64,000 bases of DNA, from the NCBI RefSeq assembly GCF_000828715.1, contig NZ_AP014583.1, positions 3,470,001 through 3,534,000 of the forward strand. Direction: 5' to 3'. How positions within the stretch are numbered: position 1 is the first letter of the stretch; every line of letters begins with the position of its first letter. Shown in pieces: positions 34,939 to 44,449 of the stretch. Under the pieces are notes generated by a model. That model worked only from the letters and a program-made list of their open reading frames with translations. It had not been told where the DNA came from and made no database searches. The position numbers were made by a program, and so were the translations under genes. Source of the stretch: Winogradskyella sp. PG-2. GTDB taxonomy: Bacteria > Bacteroidota > Bacteroidia > Flavobacteriales > Flavobacteriaceae.

Positions 34939-36794
34939 ACAGCATCCTCAACAATATCAAGTTCAACTTTAAGATTTTCGATAATGAATTCTTGACGGGT
35001 TGGAGTGTTTTTCCCCATGTAAAAAGATAACAACTCTTCAATAGACATATCCTTATCTAGCATTACTGGATCTAAACGAATATCATCTCCTATAAAATGC
35101 ACAAATTCATCTGGTGAAATTTCACCTAATCCTTTAAATCTTGTAATTTCTGGTTTTGGCTTTAAAGTTTCAATTGCGTTTCGTCGTTCTTCTTCAGAAT
35201 AACAGTAAATCGTTTCCTTTTTGTTTCTTACTCTAAATAAAGGAGTTTGTAAAATATATAAATGACCTTCTTTTATAACTTCAGGGAAGAATTGTAAAAA
35301 GAAAGTGATTAATAATAGTCTAATATGCATACCATCCACATCAGCATCAGTAGCAATAACAACATTGTTATATCGTAAATCTTCTAATGATTCTTCTATA
35401 TTCAAAGCCGCTTGTAATAAGTTAAACTCTTCATTCTCGTATACAATCTTTTTACTTAAACCATAACAGTTTAAAGGCTTTCCTTTTAAGCTAAAAACCG
35501 CTTGAGTATTCACATTACGAGATTTTGTAATACTACCAGATGCTGAATCCCCTTCAGTAATAAATAAAGTCGTATCTAAATAACCATCCTTTTTAGTATC
35601 ACCAAAGTGTACACGACAATCTCTTAATTTCTTATTATGAAGACTTGCTTTTTTAGCTCTGTCTTTAGCTAACTTTCTAATACCAGATAATTCTTTACGC
35701 TCACGTTCGGCTTGAAGAATTTTGCGCTGAATTTTTTCAGCAGAGTCTGGATTTTTATGTAAAAAATTATCTAGATAAGTTTTAATAAAATCATTAATAT
35801 AGGTTCTTACCGTTGGTAAATCACCTCCCATATCTGTAGAACCCAATTTTGTCTTTGTCTGACTCTCAAAAACAGGTTCCATAACCTTTATAGCTATTGC
35901 TGACACTACAGATTTCCTAATATCTGAAGCATCATAAGTCTTTCCGAAAAATTCTCTAACCGTTCTCACTAAAGACTCCCTAAATGCCGCTAAATGCGTT
36001 CCACCTTGTGTAGTGTTTTGCCCATTAACAAATGAATGGTATTCTTCACTATACTGAGTTTTACTGTGTGTTATTGCAATTTCTATGTCATTCCCTTTTA
36101 GATGAATAATAGGATAAAGCATATCTGACTCTTTTATGTTTTCAGATAGTAGATCCTTTAAACCATTTTCACTAAAATATTTTTCACCATTAAAAACTAT
36201 TGTTAAACCAGGATTTAGATACACATAGTTTTTGAGCATCTTAACGATATACTCATTTCTATATTTATATTTTTTGAAGATAATTTCATCTGGAATAAAA
36301 CTAACCTTGGTTCCTTTTCTTCTAGAAGTATCATCCAATAATTCTTGGTTAGTAAGATTTCCTTGTTCAAATTCTGCAGAAGCCGATCGTCCATCTCTTG
36401 TAGACTCTACTCTAAAATAAGATGATAATGCATTTACTGCTTTTGTGCCAACACCATTTAAACCTACTGACTTCTTAAAAGCTTTAGAATCGTACTTACC
36501 ACCAGTATTCATCTTAGACACAACATCTACAACCTTTCCTAACGGAATACCACGACCATAATCTCTAACAATAATACGTTCACCTTGTACTGAGATTTCA
36601 ATGGTTTTACCAGCTCCCATAACGTACTCATCAATTGAGTTATCTAAAACTTCTTTGAGTAAGATATAAATACCATCATCTGGAGACGAACCATCTCCTA
36701 ACTTTCCGATATACATACCAGGGCGCATTCGGATGTGTTCTTTCCAATCGAGTGAGCGTATATTATCTTCAGTATAGTTAGACTGTGCTGCCAT
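34935..36794 (-). CDS. parE: DNA topoisomerase IV subunit B (ParE-type)
   Basis: ATPase subunit of 619 residues. The GHKL ATP site is visible as [15 protein letters not shown] (about 44-58), DYGRGIPLG and [13 protein letters not shown]; the QTK-type loop lies in [11 protein letters not shown]. The TOPRIM domain has [11 protein letters not shown] and [14 protein letters not shown] with its Mg-binding acids. The short length, without the insert of Gram-negative GyrB, and the parC partner support ParE. It is the first gene of the operon, reading parE - small membrane protein - parC. Confidence 0.94.
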   Translation of the reverse strand: MAAQSNYTEDNIRSLDWKEHIRMRPGMYIGKLGDGSSPDDGIYILLKEVLDNSIDEYVMGAGKTIEISVQGERIIVRDYGRGIPLGKVVDVVSKMNTGGKYDSKAFKKSVGLNGVGTKAVNALSSYFRVESTRDGRSASAEFEQGNLTNQELLDDTSRRKGTKVSFIPDEIIFKKYKYRNEYIVKMLKNYVYLNPGLTIVFNGEKYFSENGLKDLLSENIKESDMLYPIIHLKGNDIEIAITHSKTQYSEEYHSFVNGQNTTQGGTHLAAFRESLVRTVREFFGKTYDASDIRKSVVSAIAIKVMEPVFESQTKTKLGSTDMGGDLPTVRTYINDFIKTYLDNFLHKNPDSAEKIQRKILQAERERKELSGIRKLAKDRAKKASLHNKKLRDCRVHFGDTKKDGYLDTTLFITEGDSASGSITKSRNVNTQAVFSLKGKPLNCYGLSKKIVYENEEFNLLQAALNIEESLEDLRYNNVVIATDADVDGMHIRLLLITFFLQFFPEVIKEGHLYILQTPLFRVRNKKETIYCYSEEERRNAIETLKPKPEITRFKGLGEISPDEFVHFIGDDIRLDPVMLDKDMSIEELLSFYMGKNTPTRQEFIIENLKVELDIVEDAV

Positions 36795-36948
36795 GCGTTT
36801 TTAGGACAAAATTTTTGATAGAACGCTAATATAAGACTATACCTTAAAAAATGAAATATTGAATTAGTAAAGTAATTAACAATAATAGACCGAAAATGTT
36901 GAGAACATTGACTGTCAATATATTTAGCATTCAAAAAGATATATATGC

Positions 36949-37845
36949 TTACGTTTTCTTACTTTTTGAAACCAATAATATTCCTAAAATCACCACAATG
37001 GTTCCAATCATTTGTAACAGCGTTAAACTTTCATTCAAAAATACAACAGCAAGGATAATTGTTGAAATCGGTCCAATACCAGCAACAACAGCAAAGTTAG
37101 ATGAACTAATTATCTTAATAGATATTGATACTAAAAATGAAGGAATAACAGTTGCAAAAACAGCGATACCAAGACCAAGTGCATAGACTTGCCAAGGAAA
37201 ATTAAAAATATCTACTCTAGAAAAAATCCCGTAATGTATAAATACACAGATACAAGAGACCAGCATAGCATAAGCTGTAAATCGCATCACTCCAAACTTA
37301 GGAATTAACCAACCGCTACCTACTAAATAAGACGCGTAAGTAATAGCACTTAACAATACAAAAAATCCACCTAAATAGGCGTTACTCCCAGAAACAGAAA
37401 CTTCACTTCCAAAGGTTATTACAGTACCTATATATGTAATGAAAATAGCCAGTTTTTGCATATTAGTAATTGCCTTTTTCAGAAACAACTTATTAAATAG
37501 CAATACAATAGTTGGATAAATAAAAAGAATAATACGCTCTAAACTTGCTTTGATATAAGTTAAACCTACAAAGTCAAAATAACTCGCTAAATAATAACCA
37601 ACAAAACCAAAAAAGAACAACCAAAGGTAATCTTGTTGCTTTGTAACTTCTTTCTTTTCGTTTCTATAGAAATAGGCAATTACAATATAAAACGGAAAAG
37701 CAAATAACATTCTTAACAGCAACATACTCAACGCATCTATGTTATAGCAATATGCTAGCTTTACCATTACGGCTTTAGAGGAAAATAGAACGATGCCTAA
37801 AATACCGATTAAAACCCCATAAATGAAAGTGTGCTTAGATTTCAT
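36949..37845 (-). CDS. EamA/DMT-family transporter
   Basis: Membrane protein of 298 residues with about ten segments in two EamA halves (GVLIGILGIVLFSSKAVMVK at the start; FAVVAGIGPISTIILAVVFL in the second half). DMT proteins export or import metabolites; substrate cannot be told. It lies 44 bases downstream of the broken SRPBCC gene in the same direction and may share its transcript with DUF481 and SRPBCC genes. The gap after its stop (to parE) shows no gene. Confidence 0.88.
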   Translation of the reverse strand: MKSKHTFIYGVLIGILGIVLFSSKAVMVKLAYCYNIDALSMLLLRMLFAFPFYIVIAYFYRNEKKEVTKQQDYLWLFFFGFVGYYLASYFDFVGLTYIKASLERIILFIYPTIVLLFNKLFLKKAITNMQKLAIFITYIGTVITFGSEVSVSGSNAYLGGFFVLLSAITYASYLVGSGWLIPKFGVMRFTAYAMLVSCICVFIHYGIFSRVDIFNFPWQVYALGLGIAVFATVIPSFLVSISIKIISSSNFAVVAGIGPISTIILAVVFLNESLTLLQMIGTIVVILGILLVSKSKKT

Positions 37846-37889
37846 ATCACGAAATTAAAACGGATTGTTTTTATCTGAAAATTGTGAGT

Positions 37890-38365
37890 TCAAGAATTAC
37901 GATGTTCAAGCTTGGTTATTTGTTCTGCTTTAATTCTTAGATACTCATTTCTAGTCTCTAATAAGTTAGTCATGTATCTTTTTAGAAAAAGAACATTTGC
38001 TAATTTCCCTAAGACACCAAAAGGAGATTGAAAATGAAATTTATCAATCATTAAAGTTGAATCATTTTTAACTTGAAAAATATGCTCGTGCTTAAAGAAT
38101 TTAAAAGCACCTGAAACTATTCGTCCACAAAATAATTTGGACTTTCAAATACAGCAATCTTTGAAGTTAATTTTTGAGTAATCCCAAAGTGTTTAGCTTC
38201 CCACGTGACCCACTCATCTAATTCTATTAAGCCCGAAGTCTTGCCTGCAATAGCTTTTTCGTTTAAATGTACTAAAGACTCTTGGTGGAAATCAATATTA
38301 CGAGATAAATCGAAACAGGTTTTTAAATCTGCTTTAATTAGGGTTTTGATTTCAATGGTTGGCAT
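37890..38365 (-). pseudogene. SRPBCC-family protein gene, frameshifted
   Basis: A START-like (SRPBCC) ligand-binding protein that would be 158 residues if intact. Frame 1 from ATG 38365 reads MPTIEIKTLIKADLKTCFDL, IAGKTSGLIELDEWVTWEAK, then SPNYFVDE and an immediate TAG at 38117-38119. The family sequence resumes in the next frame: VSGAFKFFKHEHIFQVKND, LMIDKFHFQSPFGVLGKLAN, LFLKRYMTNLLETRNEYL, ending at TGA 37890-37892. Adding one T at 38120-38121 (A on the minus strand) rebuilds DE-I-VSGAF. So it is a one-base deletion, either real decay or an assembly error. It lies 17 bases after the DUF481 gene. Confidence 0.8.
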
Positions 38366-38382
38366 ATCCCATTTTTTTAGGA

Positions 38383-39141
38383 TTAAAAACTTTTAAGTGT
38401 AAAACCAAAAGTCAAAAACTGATCTTGCTCTTTTTGATTTTCAATGACAATACTTTCGTACATACGAAGATAATTAATCTTAAAGCTGAGAAATTTCCAT
38501 AACGGAAATTCTGCACTTAAGTCTGTTCGCCAGCGATAATTACTACTCTGCGACAATGAAGGTTGAAAATAACTTTCGTGCTTTAAAATCACTTTTTTAC
38601 CGAATAGCTCATATTTACCGTTAATCCAAAGCGTCCCTCGGAGCGTATTAATAGTTTTACTACCATTAAAATCGGTATTATTAAATACACTACGTTTAAA
38701 ATCGGTTTCCTCATATTCAAAAGTTAATGAAACTTTAAGCCAATGTTCTTTTTGCTTAATGATTTGATAAGTTGCACCAGCACCCAATAAATAGCGAAAA
38801 TCAATTTCTCTACGAAAATTTGTGCTTATAAAACCTAATATTTGCGTATAAAATCTACGTTCTGGATTGAAGTATAAAAAATTAAGACTTAAAAAATCTG
38901 AATCCGCCTTTTCTTTACCAAATTCTTGATAGACATAAGAATTCGTGTTTTTAAACACCCATTTTTCCCAAGGTTTAACACTAAAATCAGTTCGTCCTCT
39001 TAGTATTAAAGTTTCAACATTGCCATCTTGCCACAAACCAGTTAAGGATAAATTGGCTTTAATCGCTAAAGAATCACTTTCATTGATTTGTGCTGAAACA
39101 AAAATCGGAAAAATTAAAAAGTAATAGATTGCTTTTTTCAT
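38383..39141 (-). CDS. DUF481-family outer-membrane protein
   Basis: Protein of 252 residues with a signal peptide (MKKAIYYFLIFPIFVSAQ) and alternating beta-strand sequence through to the C-terminus, such as LSLTGLWQDGNVETLILRGR and SFKINYLRMYESIV, ending with an aromatic residue (LTFGFTLKSF) as outer-membrane barrels do. DUF481 proteins are putative salt-stress or adhesion-related barrels of unknown role. It is probably first in a DUF481 - SRPBCC - DMT run on the minus strand. A short gap follows to ychF. Confidence 0.85.
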   Translation of the reverse strand: MKKAIYYFLIFPIFVSAQINESDSLAIKANLSLTGLWQDGNVETLILRGRTDFSVKPWEKWVFKNTNSYVYQEFGKEKADSDFLSLNFLYFNPERRFYTQILGFISTNFRREIDFRYLLGAGATYQIIKQKEHWLKVSLTFEYEETDFKRSVFNNTDFNGSKTINTLRGTLWINGKYELFGKKVILKHESYFQPSLSQSSNYRWRTDLSAEFPLWKFLSFKINYLRMYESIVIENQKEQDQFLTFGFTLKSF

Positions 39142-39184
39142 TCTACCCCATTTTACAGTTAAAAAGTATTACTGTAAGAATCAA

Positions 39185-40279
39185 TTACACATTAAACAAA
39201 AAATGCATCACATCGCCATCTTTAACCACGTAATTCTTCCCTTCTACGCGCATTTTACCAGCTTCTTTCACTTTAGCTTCACTTCCGTATTCAACATAAT
39301 CATCGTAAGCTATAACCTCAGCTCTAATAAACCCTTTTTCGAAATCGGTATGGATGACTCCTGCAGCTTGTGGTCCTGTGGCACCAACATTAACTGTCCA
39401 AGCTCTTACTTCTTTCACACCAGCAGTGAAATAGGTTTGTTGATTAAGTAATTTATATGCAGAACGAATTAATTTCGCTGAACCTGGTTCTTCTAAACCT
39501 ATATCTTGCAAGAACATTTGTCGTTCTTCGTAATCGTCTAGCTCATTAATATCTGCCTCTGTACCAACCGCTAAAACTAAAACTTCAGCGTTTTCGTCTT
39601 TTACTGTCTCACGTACTTTTTCTACGTAGTCATTACCAGTTGTAGCCGCACCTTCATCTACATTACACACATACATCACTGGCTTATCAGTAATAAACTG
39701 AGAAGGTTTTATATAATCTGCATAATCTTCATCAGAGAATTCTATTGCTCTTACTGAAACTCCAGCTTCTAGACTTTCCTTTATTTTATTAAGAACTGCT
39801 GCTTCTTTCTGTGCTTCTTTATTTCCTGTTTTTGCAGCACGCTTTACTTTGTCTAACTTCTTCTCTGCTGTTTCTAAATCTTTAAGTTGCAGCTCCATAT
39901 CAATAGTTTCCTTATCTCTAATAGGATCTACAGAACCATCTACATGGACTATATTCTCATTATCAAAACAACGTAACACATGTAATATTGCATCAGTTTC
40001 TCTAATATTAGCTAAGAACTGGTTTCCTAATCCTTCACCTTTAGAGGCACCTTTTACTAAACCAGCAATATCCACGATTTCTACCGTTGCTGGTAATACT
40101 TTTTCTGGGTTGACTAATGCTTCTAACTTCTGTAATCTTGGATCTGGTACGTTTACCACACCAATATTAGGTTCTATGGTACAAAACGGAAAGTTAGCAC
40201 TTTGCGCTTTGGCATTAGATAAACAGTTAAATAAGGTTGATTTTCCTACGTTTGGTAATCCTACAATTCCGGCTTTCAT
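39185..40279 (-). CDS. ychF: Ribosome-associated redox-regulated ATPase YchF/OLA1
   Basis: Obg-related P-loop ATPase of 364 residues. Walker A is [12 protein letters not shown] (residues 6-17), the G3 region is [20 protein letters not shown], and the NxxE-type specificity motif (VCNVDE) replaces NKxD, which gives ATP preference. The C-terminal TGS-like domain contains [12 protein letters not shown] and ends [11 protein letters not shown]. Full family length. A perfect -7 box lies 22 bases before the start. Conserved across bacteria; binds ribosomes. Confidence 0.95.
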   Translation of the reverse strand: MKAGIVGLPNVGKSTLFNCLSNAKAQSANFPFCTIEPNIGVVNVPDPRLQKLEALVNPEKVLPATVEIVDIAGLVKGASKGEGLGNQFLANIRETDAILHVLRCFDNENIVHVDGSVDPIRDKETIDMELQLKDLETAEKKLDKVKRAAKTGNKEAQKEAAVLNKIKESLEAGVSVRAIEFSDEDYADYIKPSQFITDKPVMYVCNVDEGAATTGNDYVEKVRETVKDENAEVLVLAVGTEADINELDDYEERQMFLQDIGLEEPGSAKLIRSAYKLLNQQTYFTAGVKEVRAWTVNVGATGPQAAGVIHTDFEKGFIRAEVIAYDDYVEYGSEAKVKEAGKMRVEGKNYVVKDGDVMHFLFNV

Positions 40280-40300
40280 GTAAAGTTATTTTTGCGAGTG

Positions 40301-40308
40301 CAAATGTA
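40301..40308 (-). promoter_or_regulatory. -7 promoter box for ychF
   Basis: Minus-strand TACATTTG, perfect TAnnTTTG, 21 bases before the start at 40279. Confidence 0.5.
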
Positions 40309-40370
40309 ATTAATTAGTAGAAATGTTTAGTTTAAAGTTTTTAAAAAAATGAAACGTGATTTATAATTGC

Positions 40371-40452
40371 GCTTAACACTTTAGATTATGTCAGTTAGTA
40401 TTCACTATATCATTTGTTAAGGGAAGTTAGTTCTTATAAGATAAAAAGTCAA
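40371..40452 (-). repeat. attC-like repeat, copy 1 (after the endonuclease pseudogene)
   Basis: About 80 bases, roughly 80% identical by eye to 58273-58350 in the same orientation. On the minus strand it ends in GTTAAGC (40371-40377), a match to the integron attC core GTTRRRY, and contains CCTTAAC about 45 bases earlier, one base off the partner RYYYAAC. It lies directly 3' of the minus-strand endonuclease pseudogene, where an attC site of a gene cassette would be. No integrase is in the window, so the identity is tentative. Confidence 0.4.
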
Positions 40453-40470
40453 AATCGAGATCTGCATAAT

Positions 40471-41591
40471 TTAGTCGTCCTTAAGATACTTCCTCAAATA
40501 ATCATCAGAATAATCAGTTTCTAGTTCTACCCAAATTGGCAAATGGTCAGACATTTCATGAGTAGTCCAACCTCTGTAGGATTTAGAAAAGTTTTTATAA
40601 GGATCTTTATCATATTTTGCTCTAACTTCTGTGACTATGTCCTCGTAATGGTCCAGTTGGGCTTGTAAATCTAATCTAGTCATACCCAGTTTTTTTTCAC
40701 TATCTGTAAAAGGTACAGCTTCATCTATAGGGTGTGGCCCAAAAACAGAATACCGCCAATCAAATTTATTATGACGCAGTAATCTTGTCTTTCTGGTAGC
40801 CTTACCTTTTACTGTAAATGCAATTTGATCAAACCACATATCACCTTTCATATTAGTAGGTCCAAACTCAGGTACTGTTAGGCCCGAATCTTTTAATGCT
40901 TTCATTATAATACCGTCTTTGCTTTCAATATTCATATCACCTTGAAAGATATGAACCTGATCTTCTTTTTTAGAACGTCCTACCAGAGCTTTTGAAATTG
41001 CTTTTATCTCTTTAGCTCTCAAATTAAGGTCATTTCCAAAAATGATATGAGCGGAGCATAAGGAGAACTTAAACCAACCTGCTTGAAATGATGCAAAAAA
41101 CGGTGATCTAGCTACCTGTTTACCAGCTACAAGATCTTCTTTTGATAGTACAATTTCGCCAATTAAGTTTCTAAAAAAACTTTGTTTTTATTGTATAAAA
41201 AAGCCATTCGCTCTGTATTTCCACCCTCGTGTGTTGATACATCTGAGACAAAATAATCCCAATTTGGCCCTAAAAGTTTTACTAAACGCCTTAATGGCCA
41301 AAGATCAGATTTTATTTCTTGTATATCACAAATATCAAAATGATCAATAATTTCTGCTATTTAATGGTAACTCTCATCTAATCTCGGCATTCCACCATCA
41401 AAAGCTCTAATATTCCATGATCCAATAATTAGTGAATTAGATTTGCGTCCATCACCAATTTTTTCTTTTAGATCGTGTCTTAATGTTAATAATCTTGAAG
41501 ATATCCAATTTTGCTTATTTACATAAATTGGATCGTTCACATAGTCCTTTAAATCTCTATAAAATGCCTTAATAATTTTTTGATTAGTTAT
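40471..41591 (-). pseudogene. Endonuclease/exonuclease/phosphatase-family gene, decayed
   Basis: Remnant of a protein of the DNase I-like family. Read on the minus strand from 41591 it gives IIKAFYRDLKDYVNDPIY, then IIGSWNIRAFDGGMPRLDES, a TAA stop at 41361-41363 (probably from CAA), then IAEIIDHFDICDIQEIKSDL with the metal Glu, DVSTHEGGNTERMAFLYNK, a frame change at the 7-A run 41173-41179, and then FFRNLIGEIVLSKEDLVAG, CSAHIIFGNDLN, FQGDMN and SDHLPIWVELE to the stop at 40471. No ATG is found at the 5' end. One nonsense codon plus one frameshift plus a missing start shows true decay. Confidence 0.85.
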
Positions 41592-41662
41592 TTAAAATAT
41601 TCAGTAACTAGTATCTAAGTAATTGTCTTCCACAAGGTATATTATTAGAGTACATGATACAA

Positions 41663-41678
41663 TACGTAGAACTACGTA
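41663..41678. repeat. 16-bp palindrome, copy 1
   Basis: TACGTAG-AA-CTACGTA, perfect 7-bp arms with a 2-base centre. The same 16 bases, with CAA before them, recur at 58351-58366. Could be a dimeric regulator site or part of the repeat unit. Confidence 0.6.
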
Positions 41679-41855
41679 TATTTCTAAAATACAGCATATT
41701 AATTATTTCAAATAAGCGTTATTTGTATCACAAATTTTTTTAAGATAATTTTAAGATTAATGCATTTATCATAAAAATCTAGAATAATAAAGTTCACATT
41801 ATCAATTTTTTTTGCATTTAAACAATTTTTTAGACTGTTATTAATGGTTTAATCT

Positions 41856-41863
41856 TAAATTTG
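41856..41863 (+). promoter_or_regulatory. -7 promoter box upstream of the flavoenzyme gene
   Basis: TAAATTTG, perfect TAnnTTTG. It lies 127 bases before ATG 41991, but 18 bases before the ATG of the 38-codon ORF, so the transcript would carry that ORF as its leader. Confidence 0.45.
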
Positions 41864-41881
41864 CTTTAGAAATACAAAAGT

Positions 41882-41998
41882 ATGTTATGGACAAAAGTTT
41901 TAGTTAAACTACTCTTTTTAAATTGCATACTTCTTTTTTCTAAAAACCCCAAAGACGATATAATTTATATCACAAAAAAACTTAACAGTTATGCATAA
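41882..41998 (+). CDS. Possible 38-aa leader peptide overlapping the next start
   Basis: ATG at 41882; the product MLWTKVLVKLLFLNCILLFS then a short polar tail ends at TAA 41996-41998, inside the first codons of the flavoenzyme gene. A hydrophobic, signal-like peptide 18 bases after a -7 box, overlapping the next start by 8 bases, could be a translated leader. No homology is recognised. Confidence 0.25.
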   Translation: MLWTKVLVKLLFLNCILLFSKNPKDDIIYITKKLNSYA

Positions 41999-43172
41999 GA
42001 CATCTTCTTTAAAAGCTACAAGTGCCTTGCCTACAGATATAGCAAAAGACCTTTACAAAGTAGCAATAGCAAATAGAAACGAAACAGAGAATTTACGAAG
42101 ACTAGCACCAGTAGTAGTTGAAGAACTCAAAAAATCTCAATTGTTTCGACAAGGATTACCTAAATTTCTAGGTGGATGGGAAGACAATCCAGTAGAAGTA
42201 TTGAAAACCTACGAAATACTAGCAAGTGCAGAAGCTTCTGTAGCTTGGAGTGTATGGAATAATCATTTAGCTTGTACGTTCGGTCGCTTTTTAGACGAAG
42301 AAAGCATGAGAGAAATCTTTAAAGATCCTTCTCACATATATGCCAACTCAGCAAGACCAGAGGGTTTTGCAGAAATTGTTCCCGGTGGATACAATATAAA
42401 TGGACGTTGGACTTTAGTATCTGGATGCGAATTATCTGATTGGTTTGCTTTAAGATGTCTTGTTACAGGTGGTGACCTTCCTAAAACTTTAGGTCCAGGT
42501 GCTAAACTAAAATTATTCTTCATTCCTAAATCAGAGATCAATATCATTGATACTTGGAGTGTTGGAGGTTTAAGGGGTACAGGAAGTCATGACATAGAAA
42601 TAAAAGATACGTTTGTAAATGAAAAATACGCTATAGATTTTCAAAGCCCAGTAGCTATTGATAATGCATACAGTCGTTTACCAATAGGATGCTTAAATTC
42701 TGCCGGAAATGCCGCCATTGCATTAGGTATACTAAAATCTGCAACTGATGATTTAGTGAAAATATGTTTTGAACGTATTACACCAGGTAAAAGTCCAGAT
42801 TTAAGAGATAGGTTGACTGTACAAACCGCTGTAGCAAAAAGCAAATCATTATTAAATGCTTCACGAAAAGAACTACATGGGGCAGTTGATACTATCTGGA
42901 ATGCATCAGTTAATGGAGAAACATACACTGATGAGCAATTAGCTGATGTTTGGGCAGCTTCAGTGCAATCTGCTGCTTCTGCTAGAGCAATGTTAACTGA
43001 AATATATGCAGCAGCAGGTACAGTATCATTGTACACAAAATCTCATATTGAAAGAGCACATAGAGATATTCATGCAGTATTACAACATGGGATTATTCAA
43101 CCACATTGGTTAAATCAAGCTGGAATGGCTTATTTAGGAATTAAGCCTACTGGTGCAATGTTTAGAATATAA
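41991..43172 (+). CDS. Acyl-CoA-dehydrogenase-fold flavoenzyme (group D monooxygenase-like)
   Basis: Protein of 393 residues. The N-terminal helical domain (LRRLAPVVVEELKKSQLFRQ, then LPKFLGGWEDNPVEVLKTYE), the central beta domain (GGYNINGRWTLVSGCELSDW, then WSVGGLRGTGSHDIEIKDTF) and the C-terminal helical bundle (IYAAAGTVSLYTKSHIERAH, RDIHAVLQHGI) follow the pattern of HsaA/DszC-type flavin monooxygenases. The acyl-CoA dehydrogenase catalytic Glu is not obvious. Such enzymes use reduced flavin from a reductase, and no reductase gene lies beside it. It appears to be a single-gene unit. Substrate unknown. Confidence 0.85.
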   Translation: MHKTSSLKATSALPTDIAKDLYKVAIANRNETENLRRLAPVVVEELKKSQLFRQGLPKFLGGWEDNPVEVLKTYEILASAEASVAWSVWNNHLACTFGRFLDEESMREIFKDPSHIYANSARPEGFAEIVPGGYNINGRWTLVSGCELSDWFALRCLVTGGDLPKTLGPGAKLKLFFIPKSEINIIDTWSVGGLRGTGSHDIEIKDTFVNEKYAIDFQSPVAIDNAYSRLPIGCLNSAGNAAIALGILKSATDDLVKICFERITPGKSPDLRDRLTVQTAVAKSKSLLNASRKELHGAVDTIWNASVNGETYTDEQLADVWAASVQSAASARAMLTEIYAAAGTVSLYTKSHIERAHRDIHAVLQHGIIQPHWLNQAGMAYLGIKPTGAMFRI

Positions 43173-43333
43173 TTGATTCATTTTTAGCAAAGTAAGTCGT
43201 AAAACAAAAAGTAATTGTTACGCTGAGGTTTGCAATACAATAAAAACAATAAAATAGGTATAAAACTATTTTGTTAAATAATAAAATCTTTTATTTAGAT
43301 TTATATAATAATTAGCTATTAAAGTTACAATAA

Positions 43334-44362
43334 ATGATTGAGGTTATTAAAGATAAAAAAGATTGGAATGAGCAATTAGCATTAGTTGAGCATTTTGATT
43401 TTTATCATACTTATGATTACCATCATCTTTCAAAAACAGATGACGAAAGTCCTGTTCTTGTAAAATATACTGACAACGGCACAAGTTTAATGATTCCATT
43501 ATTAATACGTTCTATTGAAAATTCAGATTACAAGGATGCGACATCAGTTTATGGATATGCCGGTGTTTTAGCTTTAAATATAGATGAAGCTTTTGAAAAA
43601 GAGAATTTTCATAAAGAGCTGAATACTTTTTTTAAAACAGAAAAAATTATTTCGGTCTTCTCTAGACTTCATCCTTATTTTGAAGAAGAAGAAGGATTTC
43701 TTGAAGGACTAGGATCAATTACAACATTAGGAAAGGTAGTCTACGTAGATTTAAGTGAACCTATTGACATTCAAAGACAAAAGTATAGTCGAAGACTTAA
43801 GACTTATGTCAATAAAGCTAATAAGTCTTGTACTGTAATAAAAGGGAATATAGAAGATCATCTTGAAACTTTTATAGAGCTTTATCATGAAAACATGAAG
43901 CGTGTAAATGCAGATGAAAATTACTTTTTCAGTAATGATTATTATAAACGGATTCTTTCGAGTAGTGATTTAAATTCAGAATTATTACTTTGTAAGCATA
44001 ATGAAACTGAAGAGATCATTGCTGCAGCTATCTTTATAAAAACTGGTAATATTGTGCAATATCATTTATCTGGTCTTAGTGAAAATTATATGGATTTAAA
44101 TCCTATTAAGCTTATTATCGACAAAGAACGTATTAAATCTACTGAAGAAGGTTATGAATTTTTTAATCTAGGAGGTGGAAGAGGTAGTGAAGAAGATTCA
44201 CTTTTTAAATTCAAAAGCAGTTTCTCAAAAAGTGTGAAAGAGTTTAAAATTTGGAAGCACATAGTAAGCGAAGATATATACAAAACCCTTTCAGAGAAGC
44301 ACTTAAAAGCTGGTATAGAAACTAATTTTTTCCCTGCATATCGAGCAAAACAAACCGTATAA
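43334..44362 (+). CDS. FemAB/GNAT-like acyltransferase, function unknown
   Basis: Protein of 342 residues in the GNAT superfamily with the FemAB (BioF2-like) layout. The N-terminal half is a degenerate GNAT domain (FDFYHTYDYHHLSKTDDESP, then PLLIRSIE, YGYAGVLAL). The second half has RRLKTYVNKANKSC, FIELYHENMKRVNADENYFF, AAIFIKTGNIVQYHLSGLSE and FNLGGGRGSEEDSLFKFKSS, a conserved loop of this group. FemAB relatives move aminoacyl groups to peptidoglycan or other amines. It is separated from the flavoenzyme gene by 161 bases and ends at a strong terminator. Confidence 0.8.
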   Translation: MIEVIKDKKDWNEQLALVEHFDFYHTYDYHHLSKTDDESPVLVKYTDNGTSLMIPLLIRSIENSDYKDATSVYGYAGVLALNIDEAFEKENFHKELNTFFKTEKIISVFSRLHPYFEEEEGFLEGLGSITTLGKVVYVDLSEPIDIQRQKYSRRLKTYVNKANKSCTVIKGNIEDHLETFIELYHENMKRVNADENYFFSNDYYKRILSSSDLNSELLLCKHNETEEIIAAAIFIKTGNIVQYHLSGLSENYMDLNPIKLIIDKERIKSTEEGYEFFNLGGGRGSEEDSLFKFKSSFSKSVKEFKIWKHIVSEDIYKTLSEKHLKAGIETNFFPAYRAKQTV

Positions 44363-44390
44363 GTACACATAATAATGAAATATGTATAAA

Positions 44391-44426
44391 CTAAAAGATC
44401 CTGAGCTTTCACTCAGGATCTTTTAG
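44391..44426. terminator. Bidirectional terminator between convergent genes
   Basis: Perfect 15-bp stem CTAAAAGATCCTGAG / CTCAGGATCTTTTAG with a 6-base loop and T runs on both strands, between the FemAB-like and ferredoxin genes. Confidence 0.88.
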
Positions 44427-44449
44427 TTTATCTGTTTCTAATATCTAAT

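Larger units (their letters stand above)
41592..41990. other. Intergenic region upstream of the flavoenzyme gene (399 bp)
   Basis: It contains the palindrome TACGTAGAACTACGTA (41663-41678), a perfect -7 box TAAATTTG (41856-41863), and a 38-codon ORF at 41882-41998 that overlaps the next gene start. The rest is AT-rich with no other gene seen. Confidence 0.5.

Noticed and set aside
39849..40283. 144-codon open frame on the plus strand inside ychF
   Set aside because: It is fully antisense to an intact, highly conserved ATPase gene, and its product has no domain pattern.
42641..43036. 131-codon open frame antisense to the flavoenzyme gene
   Set aside because: The sense gene is intact from end to end; the antisense product has no recognisable features.
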